Under the pieces are notes generated by a model. That model was given only the letters and a program-made list of their open reading frames with translations, was not told the DNA's origin and did not search any database. Both the position numbers and the translations under genes were made by a program. 64,000 nucleotides of DNA from PFJX01 sp040751755. GTDB taxonomy: Bacteria; Pseudomonadota; Gammaproteobacteria; Burkholderiales; Thiobacillaceae. Positions 39,744 through 48,012 of the stretch are shown here, piece after piece. Every line of letters begins with the position of its first letter. Position 1 is the first letter of the stretch. The stretch is from the NCBI GenBank assembly GCA_040751755.1, contig JBFMHC010000031.1, forward strand, positions 10,503 through 74,502. The letters run 5' to 3'.

Positions 39744-42101
39744 ATGCAATTTTCCGAAGCCTGGCTGCGCAGCCTCGTCAATCCGGACCTGAGCTCCACA
39801 CAATTGGCGCACCTGTTGACCATGGCCGGTCTGGAGGTGGAGGCCGTGGCACCGGTGGCTGCACCTTTCACCCAGGTCGTGGTGGCGGAAATCCTCTCCG
39901 CAGAGAAGCACCCCAATGCCGACCGCCTTCAGGTCTGCCAGGTCAATGTCGGCGAGGCGGCGCCGCTGACCATCGTGTGTGGCGCCCCCAATGCCCGCGC
40001 CGGCTTGAAGACCGCCTGCGCGCGAGTCGGCGCGCAACTGCCGGGAGACTTCAGCATCAAGCAGGCCAAGGTGCGCGGCGTCGAGTCCTTCGGCATGTTG
40101 TGCTCGGCCAAGGAGCTCGGCATCGCCGCCGATGCGCAGGGCATCATGGAACTGTCGGCCGACGCCCCCGTGGGCGTGTCGCTGCGCGAGTGGCTGGACC
40201 TCGACGACCAGCTCATCACCCTCAAGCTCACCCCCAACCGTGGCGATTGCCTGTCCATCGCCGGCATCGCACGCGAGGTCTCGGCCCTGACCGGGGTGTC
40301 CATGACGGCGCTGGACTGCGCCGCAGTCGCCCCGACGATCGCCGACACCTTCCCGGTGTCCATCGACGCCGCGGCCGCCTGCCCGCGCTACTGCGGCCGC
40401 GTGCTGCGCGGCCTCGATCCGCGCGCCGCCACGCCGACCTGGATGGTGCGACGCCTGGAGCGTTGCGGCCTGCGCCCCATCAACCCGGTGGTGGACGTGA
40501 CCAACTATGTCCTGCTGGAGATGGGGCAGCCGATGCACGGCTTCGACCTCGCACGCCTGTCCGGCACACTGCGCGCCCGCATGGCCACCAGCGGCGAGCG
40601 CCTGCGTCTGCTCAACGGCGAGGACATCGAGTTGCTCGCCGACAACCTGGTGATCGCCGACGACAACGGACCCCTGGCACTCGCCGGCATCATGGGCGGG
40701 GAGGGGAGCGGTGTCGGCGATGCCACCACCGATGTCTTCCTCGAGGCCGCCCACTTCGCTCCCGAGGCGGTGGCTGGCAGGGCGCGCGCTCACGGCCTGG
40801 CCACCGATTCCTCGCACCGCTTCGAGCGCGGCGTCGATCCGGAACTGCCCATGCGCGCCATGGAGCGTGCCACGCGCCTGATCCTCGACATCTGCGGCGG
40901 CCAAGCGGGCCCGGTGCAGATAGCGGGGGGTGGCGTATCGGCGCGCGACCCCGTGCCGTTCCGGCCCGCGCGGGCCCGCCGCCTGCTTGGCTTCGAGGTG
41001 GCCGACGAGGTCATGGCGGATATCCTGGTGCGCCTGGACATGCGCGTGGAGGCGGCCGGCGAGGGCTTCCTGGTGTCCGCGCCCAGCCATCGCTTCGACA
41101 TCACCCGCGAGGTCGACCTGATCGAGGAGGTCGTCCGCGTGCACGGCTACGATGCCGTTCCCGCCACCCTGGCGCGCGGCGTGCATGCCATGCTGCCCGA
41201 TAGGGAGCAGGTTCGCGCCGATTCCGGGATAAAAAACTTATTGTTGTCAAGGGGATACCAGGAGGTTGTGACGTACAGCTTCATTTCGGGTGAGCTTGAC
41301 GCGGACTTCCGTGCCGAGGGCGAGCCGGTGCCCCTGGTCAACCCCATCGCCAGCCAGATGGGCTACATGCGCGGCAGCCTCATGGGTGGCCTGCTGCAGA
41401 CCCTGCGCTACAACCTGAACCGGGGCCAGGAACGCCTGCGGCTGTTCGAGGTCGGCCGTGTGTTCATCGGTGCGAAACCCGACCAGCAGCCTTTGCGCGC
41501 CGCCGGCCTCGCCTATGGCCCCGCCTTGCCTGAGCAGTGGGGCGGCAAGGCGCGCATGACCGACTTCTACGACCTGCGCGCTGATCTCGAGGCCCTGTTG
41601 TTCCCCCTGTCGCCAGGTTTCACGGCGGCGCGGCATCCAGCCTTGCATCCCGGCCAATGCGCGAGCGTCCACCTGGATGGGTGGCAGATTGGCTGGATCG
41701 GTGCCCTCCACCCGGCATTGGTGCAGAAGCACGGCTTGGCCAAGGCGCCGTTCCTCTTCGAGCTGGACCTGGAAGGCCTGATGCGGCGTCCCATGCCCCG
41801 CTTCGCCGGTGTCGCGCGCCAGACCATGGTGCGCCGCGACATCGCCGTCGTAGTGGACGCGGCACAGCCAGTGGGTGAGATGCTGGCGCGTGTCCTGGCG
41901 GAGAGACCGGAACTCGTGGCTGACTTCAGTCTGTTTGACGTGTATCAGGGGCAGGGTGTCGACGAGGGCAAAAAAAGCCTTGCTTTCAAAGTGTTGGTGC
42001 AACATACTGAGAAAACGCTTACAGACGCGGAGATCGATGCGGCCGTGCAGGACGTGTTGAATATCCTGAACAAGAACTTCCAAGCCAGTTTGCGCAGCTG
42101 A
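39744..42101 (+). CDS. pheT: Phenylalanine-tRNA ligase beta subunit
   Basis: A 785-aa subunit of normal length: N-terminal MQFSEAWLRSLVNPDL, the EMAP-II-like tRNA-binding region (EKHPNADRLQVCQVNVG), editing domain B3/B4 (including TPNRGDCLSIAGIAREV), the B5 fold, and the C-terminal ferredoxin-like anticodon-recognition domain (DIAVVVD to the end). It is cotranscribed with pheS and followed 41 bp later by ihfA. Confidence 0.98.
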   Translation: MQFSEAWLRSLVNPDLSSTQLAHLLTMAGLEVEAVAPVAAPFTQVVVAEILSAEKHPNADRLQVCQVNVGEAAPLTIVCGAPNARAGLKTACARVGAQLPGDFSIKQAKVRGVESFGMLCSAKELGIAADAQGIMELSADAPVGVSLREWLDLDDQLITLKLTPNRGDCLSIAGIAREVSALTGVSMTALDCAAVAPTIADTFPVSIDAAAACPRYCGRVLRGLDPRAATPTWMVRRLERCGLRPINPVVDVTNYVLLEMGQPMHGFDLARLSGTLRARMATSGERLRLLNGEDIELLADNLVIADDNGPLALAGIMGGEGSGVGDATTDVFLEAAHFAPEAVAGRARAHGLATDSSHRFERGVDPELPMRAMERATRLILDICGGQAGPVQIAGGGVSARDPVPFRPARARRLLGFEVADEVMADILVRLDMRVEAAGEGFLVSAPSHRFDITREVDLIEEVVRVHGYDAVPATLARGVHAMLPDREQVRADSGIKNLLLSRGYQEVVTYSFISGELDADFRAEGEPVPLVNPIASQMGYMRGSLMGGLLQTLRYNLNRGQERLRLFEVGRVFIGAKPDQQPLRAAGLAYGPALPEQWGGKARMTDFYDLRADLEALLFPLSPGFTAARHPALHPGQCASVHLDGWQIGWIGALHPALVQKHGLAKAPFLFELDLEGLMRRPMPRFAGVARQTMVRRDIAVVVDAAQPVGEMLARVLAERPELVADFSLFDVYQGQGVDEGKKSLAFKVLVQHTEKTLTDAEIDAAVQDVLNILNKNFQASLRS

Positions 42102-42142
42102 ACCGACCCAGGTCCAGGCGGCTGCCCGGAGACGAGTACTAC

Positions 42143-42454
42143 ATGACCACGCTGACCAAGGCAGAGCTTGCCAATCTGCTGTTCGAAAAGGTTGGCCTCA
42201 ACAAACGCGAGGCCAAGGAGATGGTGGAGTCCTTCTTCGAGGAGATCCGCATTTCCCTGGAGAAGGGCGACAGCGTCAAGCTGTCCGGTTTCGGCAATTT
42301 CCAACTGCGCGAGAAACCGCAACGCCCCGGCCGCAACCCCAAGACCGGCGAGGAAATGCCCATCACGGCGCGGCGTGTCGTGACCTTCCACGTCAGTCAA
42401 AAACTGAAGGCGATGGTGGAAGAGGCCCATGGCGGAACTGCTAACCAGCTCTGA
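42143..42454 (+). CDS. ihfA: Integration host factor alpha subunit
   Basis: A 103-aa DNA-bending protein: TKAELANLLFEKVGLNKREAK, the beta-arm tip GRNPKTGEEMPITARRVVTF with the intercalating Pro, and the C-terminal helix. Location after pheT is diagnostic for IhfA rather than HU. It overlaps the merR-like gene by 26 nt. IHF often assists sigma-54 activation by DNA looping, which is relevant to the eCIS promoter in this window. Confidence 0.97.
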   Translation: MTTLTKAELANLLFEKVGLNKREAKEMVESFFEEIRISLEKGDSVKLSGFGNFQLREKPQRPGRNPKTGEEMPITARRVVTFHVSQKLKAMVEEAHGGTANQL

Positions 42455-42830
42455 GCTGCCCCCCATCCCACCCAAGCGCTACTTCACGATCGGTGAGGTG
42501 AGCGAGTTGTGCGGCGTGAAGCCGCACGTGCTGCGCTACTGGGAGCAGGAGTTCACCCAGCTCAAGCCGGTGAAGCGGCGCGGCAACCGCCGCTATTACC
42601 AGCACCACGAGGTGATGCTGATCCGTCGCATCCGCGAGTTGCTGTACGAGCAGGGCTTCACCATCAGCGGTGCGCGCAACCGCCTGGTCAGCGAGGGCGT
42701 CAACCACGCACCTGCCGCCGATGCCGGCGAAGAAGTGCCGGGCGCGGCGGAGTCCGAGCACTCGCCCCTGCCCGACTTGGCCGCCATCAAGGCCGAACTC
42801 TCCGAGATCATCGCCATCCTGCGCGGTTGA
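42429..42830 (+). CDS. MerR-family transcriptional regulator
   Basis: A 133-aa protein with an N-terminal MerR winged helix: KRYFTIGEVSELCGVKPHVLRYWEQEF (two parts), GNRRYYQHHEVMLIRRIREL. There is a short C-terminal helix and no Cys-rich metal site. The gene is found after ihfA in many beta- and gammaproteobacteria. Its ATG lies inside the 3' end of ihfA, with GGAAGAGG upstream, so the pair is coupled. Target unknown. Confidence 0.92.
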   Translation: MAELLTSSELPPIPPKRYFTIGEVSELCGVKPHVLRYWEQEFTQLKPVKRRGNRRYYQHHEVMLIRRIRELLYEQGFTISGARNRLVSEGVNHAPAADAGEEVPGAAESEHSPLPDLAAIKAELSEIIAILRG

Positions 42831-42951
42831 GGCGCCCTGCCGCCGGCAGGCATGTCCCCATACCTTTGCATCAAGTGCTGCGGCCTCGCAGCTGCCGTCT
42901 CTTGCGCCTCTCGTCAAGGACTGAAATGTCAGATTTTTTACGCCTTGGCTG

Positions 42952-42980
42952 TTTACCGGAAGGGGGCGAGTCCCTATAAT
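42952..42980 (+). promoter_or_regulatory. Sigma-70 promoter of tRNA-Pro
   Basis: TTTACC (42952-42957), a 17-bp spacer and a perfect TATAAT (42975-42980), followed by a GC-rich discriminator. The tRNA begins 10 bases later. Confidence 0.85.
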
Positions 42981-42990
42981 GCGCGGCGTT

Positions 42991-43067
42991 CGGGGCGTAG
43001 CGCAGCCTGGTAGCGCACCTGCATGGGGTGCAGGGGGTCGGAAGTTCGAATCTTCTCGCCCCGACCA
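42991..43067 (+). tRNA. tRNA-Pro (anticodon GGG)
   Basis: A 77-nt gene: acceptor CGGGGCG/CGCCCCG, anticodon stem-loop CCTGC-ATGGGGT-GCAGG (GGG), T-loop TTCGAAT, encoded CCA. It is followed 27 bp later by surE. Confidence 0.97.
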
Positions 43068-43094
43068 TTTTTTCTCTCTCCCTTCTCGCGGCGA

Positions 43095-43841
43095 ATGCGG
43101 ATTCTGCTCAGCAACGACGACGGCTACTTTGCACCAGGACTGGCCGTCCTAGCCGCAACCCTCAAGCAACACGGGCATCAGATCACGGTCGTCGCGCCTG
43201 AGCGCGACCGCAGCGGTGCCAGCAATTCCCTGACCCTGGACCGCCCGCTCATGGTGCGGACCACCCCCGGGGGCTTCCATTACGTCAACGGCACGCCCAC
43301 CGATTGCGTGCACCTCGCGGTCACGGGCCTGCTGCCCGAACTGCCGCAGATGGTGATCTCCGGCATCAACCACGGCGCCAACATGGGCGACGACACGGTC
43401 TATTCCGGCACCGTCGCCGCCGCCACCGAAGGCTTCCTGCTGGGCGTCCCCTCCGTGGCGGTGTCCCTGGCGAACCTACAGGGTGAGCATTTCCAGACCG
43501 CCGCCGACTTCGTTGCCGACCTGGCGGATCGTTTCGCTTCCCAACCCTTCCCCGAACAGGTCCTGCTGAATGTCAACGTGCCGGACCTCCCACCCGAGCG
43601 CATCCAGGGCAGCGAGGTGACCCGTCTTGGCAAGCGCCACAAGGCGCAGGACACGGTGAAGACCATCAACCCGCGCAACCAGACCATGTACTGGGTGGGT
43701 GCGGCCGGCGCCGCGCAGGATTCCGGGCCGGGCACGGACTTCCACGCCGTGGCGCACGACCGCATCTCCATCACCCCCCTGCAGCTGGACCTGACCCGCT
43801 ACAACCAGCTCGGCGTCCTGGAAGACTGGCTGCGGCAATGA
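43095..43841 (+). CDS. surE: 5'/3'-nucleotidase SurE
   Basis: A 248-aa protein starting MRILLSNDDGYFAPG, the SurE metal-site signature (Asp-Asp). Also visible are APERDRSGASNSLTL, YVNGTPTDCVHLA and SGINHGANMGDDTVYSGTVAAA. It dephosphorylates nucleoside monophosphates. First of the stationary-phase cluster surE-pcm-nlpD-rpoS; its stop overlaps the pcm start (ATGA). Confidence 0.97.
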   Translation: MRILLSNDDGYFAPGLAVLAATLKQHGHQITVVAPERDRSGASNSLTLDRPLMVRTTPGGFHYVNGTPTDCVHLAVTGLLPELPQMVISGINHGANMGDDTVYSGTVAAATEGFLLGVPSVAVSLANLQGEHFQTAADFVADLADRFASQPFPEQVLLNVNVPDLPPERIQGSEVTRLGKRHKAQDTVKTINPRNQTMYWVGAAGAAQDSGPGTDFHAVAHDRISITPLQLDLTRYNQLGVLEDWLRQ

Positions 43842-44494
43842 TCACGCAGGGCATCGGCATGACCTCGCAGCGCGCGCGTGCGCGCATGATCGAGCGCCTG
43901 AAGGCGCAGGGCATCAGCGATTCCCGCGTCCTGGCGGCAATGGCCGAGGTGCCGCGCCACCCCTTCCTCGAGGAGGGCATCCAGGAGCGTGCCTACGACG
44001 AGACGCCTTTGCCGATCGGCCAGGGGCAGACCATCTCCAGCCCCTATACCGTCGCCCTGAGCTGCGAGTTGATCAGCCAGGGACGGCCGCTCGAACGGGT
44101 GCTGGAGGTCGGCGGCGGTTGCGGTTACCAGGCCGCGGTGCTGTCCAAGCTGGCGAAGGAGGTGCTGAGCCTGGAGCGCATTGCCAAGCTGATCGGCCGC
44201 GCCCGCCAGACGCTGCGCGGCCTGCGCATCAACAACGTGCTGATGAAGAACGTCGACGGCAGCGAGGGCTTCCCCGCCGCGGCGCCCTACGACGCGATCG
44301 TCGTCGCCGCCGCCATGCCCTACATCCCCGAGGCCCTGAAGCAGCAGTTGAAGCCGGGCGGGAGGCTGGTGGCACCGGTCGGCGCGGGCGATGCGCAGCG
44401 CCTGTTCCTGGTCGAGGCCCTGCCGGGCGGCGGCTTCGTCGAGAAGGAGCTGGAGGCGGTGAAGTTCGTGCCCCTGCTCCCAGGGGTCACTTGA
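43838..44494 (+). CDS. pcm: Protein-L-isoaspartate O-methyltransferase
   Basis: A 218-aa PIMT: RHPFLEEGIQERAYDETPLPIGQGQTIS (two parts) is the substrate-binding signature, EVGGGCGYQAAVL the AdoMet motif I (Gly/Cys in place of the common Thr/Ser), and LKPGGRLVAPVG the post-motif. It repairs isoaspartyl damage in aged proteins. It overlaps surE by 4 nt and nlpD by 4 nt. Confidence 0.96.
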   Translation: MITQGIGMTSQRARARMIERLKAQGISDSRVLAAMAEVPRHPFLEEGIQERAYDETPLPIGQGQTISSPYTVALSCELISQGRPLERVLEVGGGCGYQAAVLSKLAKEVLSLERIAKLIGRARQTLRGLRINNVLMKNVDGSEGFPAAAPYDAIVVAAAMPYIPEALKQQLKPGGRLVAPVGAGDAQRLFLVEALPGGGFVEKELEAVKFVPLLPGVT

Positions 44495-45267
44495 GGCGCA
44501 TCGCCCTGGTCCTGTTCGGACCGCTTTTATGTCTTGCCCTCGCGGGGTGTGGCAACACCCGTTACCCCGCGCCGGTGCGCGAGTCTTCCCCGAAATACCG
44601 CGCCGCGGTCGAACGCAAGCCTCTGCCACCCGTACCTCCCGGCCACTACCGGGTTCAGCCCGGCGACACCCTGTTCAAGATCGCCTTCGACAAGGGCCTG
44701 GACCACCAGGCCCTGGCGGAATGGAACGGCCTCGATGACCCGGACCACATCGTGGTCGGCAGCGTGCTGCGCCTGACCCCGCCCAGGCCGACGCTCGTCA
44801 CGCGGCCGCTGGCCGCCCACGCCAATGTCGAGGCACGCCCGATGCCTGCGGAGCCCACCGTATCACCCAGTCCCGAGGATGCCGTTCCAGACGTCTGGTC
44901 CTGGCCGGCGCGCGGCACCCTGGCGGCGCGTTTCGGCGAGGGCCTGAGCAAGGGCATCGACATCCTCGGCATGCGCGGCCAGCAGGTGCAGGCCGCGGCA
45001 CCCGGCAAGGTTGCCTATACCGGTGCCGGCTTGCGGGGGTATGGAAAACTCATCATCATCCGGCACGGCAAGACCCTTCTGTCCGCCTATGCGCATAACG
45101 CACGCATCCTGGTGCGGGAAGGCCAGGCCGTGGCGCGTGGCCAGGTGATCGGCGAGATGGGCGACACGGATGCGGACCGGGTCAAGTTACATTTCGAGAT
45201 CCGGGAACTGGGCAAGCCGGTGGATCCACTAAATTACTTGCCGAACCTAGAGAAAACGGCGGGATGA
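44491..45267 (+). CDS. nlpD: NlpD-like lipoprotein (LysM and degenerate LytM)
   Basis: A 258-aa lipoprotein. Start TTG 44491 overlaps the pcm stop. Signal sequence RRIALVLFGPLLCLALAGC has the lipobox Cys at position 20. A LysM domain (YRVQPGDTLFKIAFDKGLD) spans about 51-95, then a Pro-rich linker, then an M23/LytM fold from about 130. The first catalytic His is replaced (LSKGIDILG), and the HLH motif reads KLHFEIR, so it should be an amidase activator rather than a hydrolase, as for E. coli NlpD. The rpoS promoter usually lies within nlpD. Confidence 0.94.
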   Translation: MRRIALVLFGPLLCLALAGCGNTRYPAPVRESSPKYRAAVERKPLPPVPPGHYRVQPGDTLFKIAFDKGLDHQALAEWNGLDDPDHIVVGSVLRLTPPRPTLVTRPLAAHANVEARPMPAEPTVSPSPEDAVPDVWSWPARGTLAARFGEGLSKGIDILGMRGQQVQAAAPGKVAYTGAGLRGYGKLIIIRHGKTLLSAYAHNARILVREGQAVARGQVIGEMGDTDADRVKLHFEIRELGKPVDPLNYLPNLEKTAG

Positions 45268-45268
45268 G

Positions 45269-46216
45269 ATGAGTGAGAGGATGGAGGAAGAAGATGATTT
45301 CGATCAGGCCGAGCCGCAGGGCCAGCCAGAAGCGGAAGATCTGGACGCCGACAAGCCATTGCCGCACGCGGAGGCGGACTACGATGAGTTGCTCGACGTC
45401 ACCCAGATCTATCTCAACGAGATCGGCCGCGAAGGACTGCTGACGCCTGAGCGCGAGCGCGAGCTGGCGATGAAGGTGCGCCAGGGCGACTTCGAGGCGC
45501 GCCAGAAGATGATCGAGCACAACCTGCGTCTGGTCGTGAACATCGCCAAGCATTACGTCAACCGCGGTCTGTCCCTGCTCGATCTGATCGAGGAGGGCAA
45601 CCTGGGCCTGATGCACGCCCTCGACAAGTTCGAGCCGGAACGCGGCTTCCGCTTCTCCACCTATGCCACCTGGTGGGTGCGGCAGAACATCGAGCGGGCG
45701 ATCATGAACCAGTCGCGCACCATCCGCCTGCCGGTGCACGTGATCAAGGAACTCAACATCTACCTGCGCGCGCAGCGCCATCTCGAGTCGCACGGCATGC
45801 CCGACGCCGGCCCGGAGGAGATCGCGGCCCTGACCAACCGGCCGCTCGAGGAGGTGGTGCGCATCATGTCCCTCAACGAGCGGGTCGCCTCGCTGGATGC
45901 GCCGCTGGACATCGACCCGACCCTGTCCATCGGCGAGGCCATCGCCGACGAGAACTCCGAGCAGCCCGAGAAGATGCTGCAGCTCGCCGAGGTCGAGCAC
46001 TACGTGCAGGAGTGGCTCGCCGAGCTTCAGGAACGGCACCGCTGGGTGATCGAACGCCGCTTCGGCCTCAACAACCAGGACATCGCCACCCTGGAGGAGC
46101 TCGCCGAGCACCTCGGCGTCACGCGCGAGCGCGTGCGCCAGATCCAACTCGAGGCCCTGCAGACCCTGCGCCGCATCCTGCGACGCCGCGGCATGTCGCG
46201 GGACGGTCTGCTTTGA
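45269..46216 (+). CDS. rpoS: RNA polymerase sigma factor RpoS
   Basis: A 315-aa sigma-70-family factor with an acidic N-terminus, region 1.2 (DVTQIYLNEIGREGLLTPER), region 2 (HNLRLVVNIAKHYVNRGLSLLDLIEEGNLGL, in parts; then RFSTYATWWVRQNIERAI), and region 4.2 (LEELAEHLGVTRERVRQIQLEAL, in two parts). Short length, absence of region 1.1 and position after nlpD identify RpoS rather than RpoD. It starts at ATG 45269 one base after the nlpD stop. Confidence 0.97.
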   Translation: MSERMEEEDDFDQAEPQGQPEAEDLDADKPLPHAEADYDELLDVTQIYLNEIGREGLLTPERERELAMKVRQGDFEARQKMIEHNLRLVVNIAKHYVNRGLSLLDLIEEGNLGLMHALDKFEPERGFRFSTYATWWVRQNIERAIMNQSRTIRLPVHVIKELNIYLRAQRHLESHGMPDAGPEEIAALTNRPLEEVVRIMSLNERVASLDAPLDIDPTLSIGEAIADENSEQPEKMLQLAEVEHYVQEWLAELQERHRWVIERRFGLNNQDIATLEELAEHLGVTRERVRQIQLEALQTLRRILRRRGMSRDGLL

Positions 46217-46875
46217 GCCCCGTGCAGCTGCCCTGGCGGGAGATCGATACCGTCCTGCTCGACATGGACGGCACCCTCCTGGACCTGCACTATGACAACC
46301 ACTTCTGGCAGGTCTACGTGCCGGAGAAGTACGCCGAGCGGCATGGTTTGCCGCAGGCCGAGGCGCACGCCGAGTGCTTCCGCCGCTACAACGCCAAGGC
46401 CGGCACGCTGGCCTGGTACTGCGTGGACTACTGGAGCGAGCAGCTGGAACTGGACATCGTCCGCCTCAAGGAGGAGGTCGCGCACCTCATCGCCGTGCAT
46501 CCGGATGTGCCGGAGTTCCTCGACGCCGTGCGCGCCGCCGGCAAGCGCCTGGTGCTGGTGACCAACGCGCACCGCAAGAGCCTCAACCTGAAGATGGACC
46601 GCACCGGCCTGGGGGTGCATTTCGACGCCATGCACGTCTCGCACGAATACGGTCTCGCCAAGGAAGACCCCGCGTTCTGGGCCGCGCTGCGCGCCAGCGA
46701 GCCCTTCAAGCCGGAACGCACCCTGCTGGTCGACGATAGCCTGCCGGTGTTGCGTTCCGCGCGCAGCTTCGGCATCGCCCACCTGCGCGCGGTGCTGCAG
46801 CCTGACACGCGCCAGCCCGACAAGGACGTCGGCGAGTTCCTTGCCATCCGTAATTTCAGGGAAATCAGGCCATGA
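46213..46875 (+). CDS. yrfG: HAD-superfamily GMP/IMP nucleotidase (YrfG-like)
   Basis: A 220-aa HAD hydrolase: DTVLLDMDGTLLDLHYDNHFW (motif I, nucleophile Asp), LVLVTNAHRKSLNLK (motif II), and GLAKEDPAFW with TLLVDDSLPVL (motifs III/IV). The AWYCVDYWSEQLELDI stretch closely follows E. coli YrfG, a purine nucleotidase. Start TTG 46213 overlaps the rpoS stop; GTG 46222 is an alternative. The stop overlaps the next gene by 4 nt. Confidence 0.9.
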   Translation: MSPVQLPWREIDTVLLDMDGTLLDLHYDNHFWQVYVPEKYAERHGLPQAEAHAECFRRYNAKAGTLAWYCVDYWSEQLELDIVRLKEEVAHLIAVHPDVPEFLDAVRAAGKRLVLVTNAHRKSLNLKMDRTGLGVHFDAMHVSHEYGLAKEDPAFWAALRASEPFKPERTLLVDDSLPVLRSARSFGIAHLRAVLQPDTRQPDKDVGEFLAIRNFREIRP

Positions 46876-47564
46876 ACGCGAATCTGATAAACCATGATCT
46901 CGATGCGGTCCGGCGCAACTACCTGTTTTCCGGCCTGGAGGACGATCTGTTCCGCGAAGTGGCCAGCCACGCCAGTTGGATCGAACTGGCGCCCGGACAG
47001 ATCCTGTTCAACCAGGGGGATCCCGCGAACGCCTTCTTCTGGGTCGCGGAAGGCGTGGTGCGGCTGTACCGCGCCTCGCCGCAGGGTGACGAGAAGGTGA
47101 TCGAGCTGATCGGCGCGCACCGCATGTTCGCCGAGGCCGTGCTGTTCATGGGCGGGCATTACCCCGTCAATGCCGTGGCGCAGGTGCCGACACGCCTTGT
47201 CGCATTCGATGGGCGCGCCTTCAAGGACTGGCTGACCAAGGACGCGCAGCGCTGCTTCCGTCTCATGGCGGGCATGAGCTCACGCCTGCACAAGCTGGTA
47301 AACGAGATCGACCGCCTGACCCTGATGAAGGGCTCCGACCGCCTGCTGCAATACCTGCTCGACCATTCCGATCCGGACGAGACCGGGCGCCAGCGGGTCG
47401 AGTGGGAAGCGCCCAAGCAGGTCATCGCCTCGCGTATCGGCGTCAAGCCGGAGACCCTGTCCCGCCTCCTGCACAAGCTGAGCGACCAGGGCTGCATCGA
47501 GATGGACGGTACCAGGCTCTACATCAGGGATGCCGAGCGCCTGCAGCAGGTGGGGCTCGATTAG
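46872..47564 (+). CDS. Crp/Fnr-family regulator, DNR-like
   Basis: A 230-aa protein: cyclic-nucleotide-binding fold (PGQILFNQGDPANAFFWVAEGVVRLYR, in parts; FAEAVLFMGGHYPVNAVA), dimerisation helix, and a C-terminal helix-turn-helix (IASRIGVKPETLSRLLHKLSDQGCI, in parts). The Cys cluster of oxygen-sensing Fnr is absent, and the FAEAVLF-GG-YP pattern resembles DNR-type nitric-oxide/haem regulators; the ligand is inferred. It converges with and overlaps the Mth938-like gene by 4 nt. Confidence 0.9.
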   Translation: MNANLINHDLDAVRRNYLFSGLEDDLFREVASHASWIELAPGQILFNQGDPANAFFWVAEGVVRLYRASPQGDEKVIELIGAHRMFAEAVLFMGGHYPVNAVAQVPTRLVAFDGRAFKDWLTKDAQRCFRLMAGMSSRLHKLVNEIDRLTLMKGSDRLLQYLLDHSDPDETGRQRVEWEAPKQVIASRIGVKPETLSRLLHKLSDQGCIEMDGTRLYIRDAERLQQVGLD

Positions 47565-47932
47565 GTCTCGATGATCAATGCCGCGGCGACCCGCCGGCCC
47601 TCGCCGGCGAGGATGTTGTAGGTACGGCAGGCGGCCTGCGAGTCCATCACCTCGACGCCGATGCGCGCGGCCAGCAGTGCCTTGTAGAGGGCGGGGGAGG
47701 GGAAGCGCTGGTGCCGTCCGGTGCCGAGCAGGACGATCTCCGGGGCGCGGATGAGCAGCGCGTCGAAGTGCGCTGCCGCGAGGGTGGCGAGGTCGGCTGC
47801 CCAGCCGGCCACCACCTCGTCGGGCAGGACGATCAGGCTGCGTTCGTGGCGCATGCCGTTGATCAGGACGTGGTCGGGGCCGTAGCCGGTGATGATGTAT
47901 TGCGCGTCGCTGCGGTCGAGGTGCAGTTTCAT
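47561..47932 (-). CDS. Mth938-like domain protein (DUF498)
   Basis: A 123-aa protein: MKLHLDRSDAQYIITGYG, SLIVLPDEVVAGW, EIVLLGTGRHQRFP and GVEVMDSQAACRTYNILAGEGRRVAAALI (in parts). This matches the Mth938/NDUFAF3-like fold found next to metabolic genes in many proteobacteria. Biochemical role unknown. It is divergent from alaA (80 bp) and convergent with the Crp/Fnr gene. Confidence 0.9.
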   Translation of the reverse strand: MKLHLDRSDAQYIITGYGPDHVLINGMRHERSLIVLPDEVVAGWAADLATLAAAHFDALLIRAPEIVLLGTGRHQRFPSPALYKALLAARIGVEVMDSQAACRTYNILAGEGRRVAAALIIET

Positions 47933-48012
47933 GTTCGTGGTTCGGTCCGCGCGGCGGGCCGAAGCGGTTTTCGGGTAAGATTTCGCCCTTTATACCCCGA
48001 CCCGGTATTTCC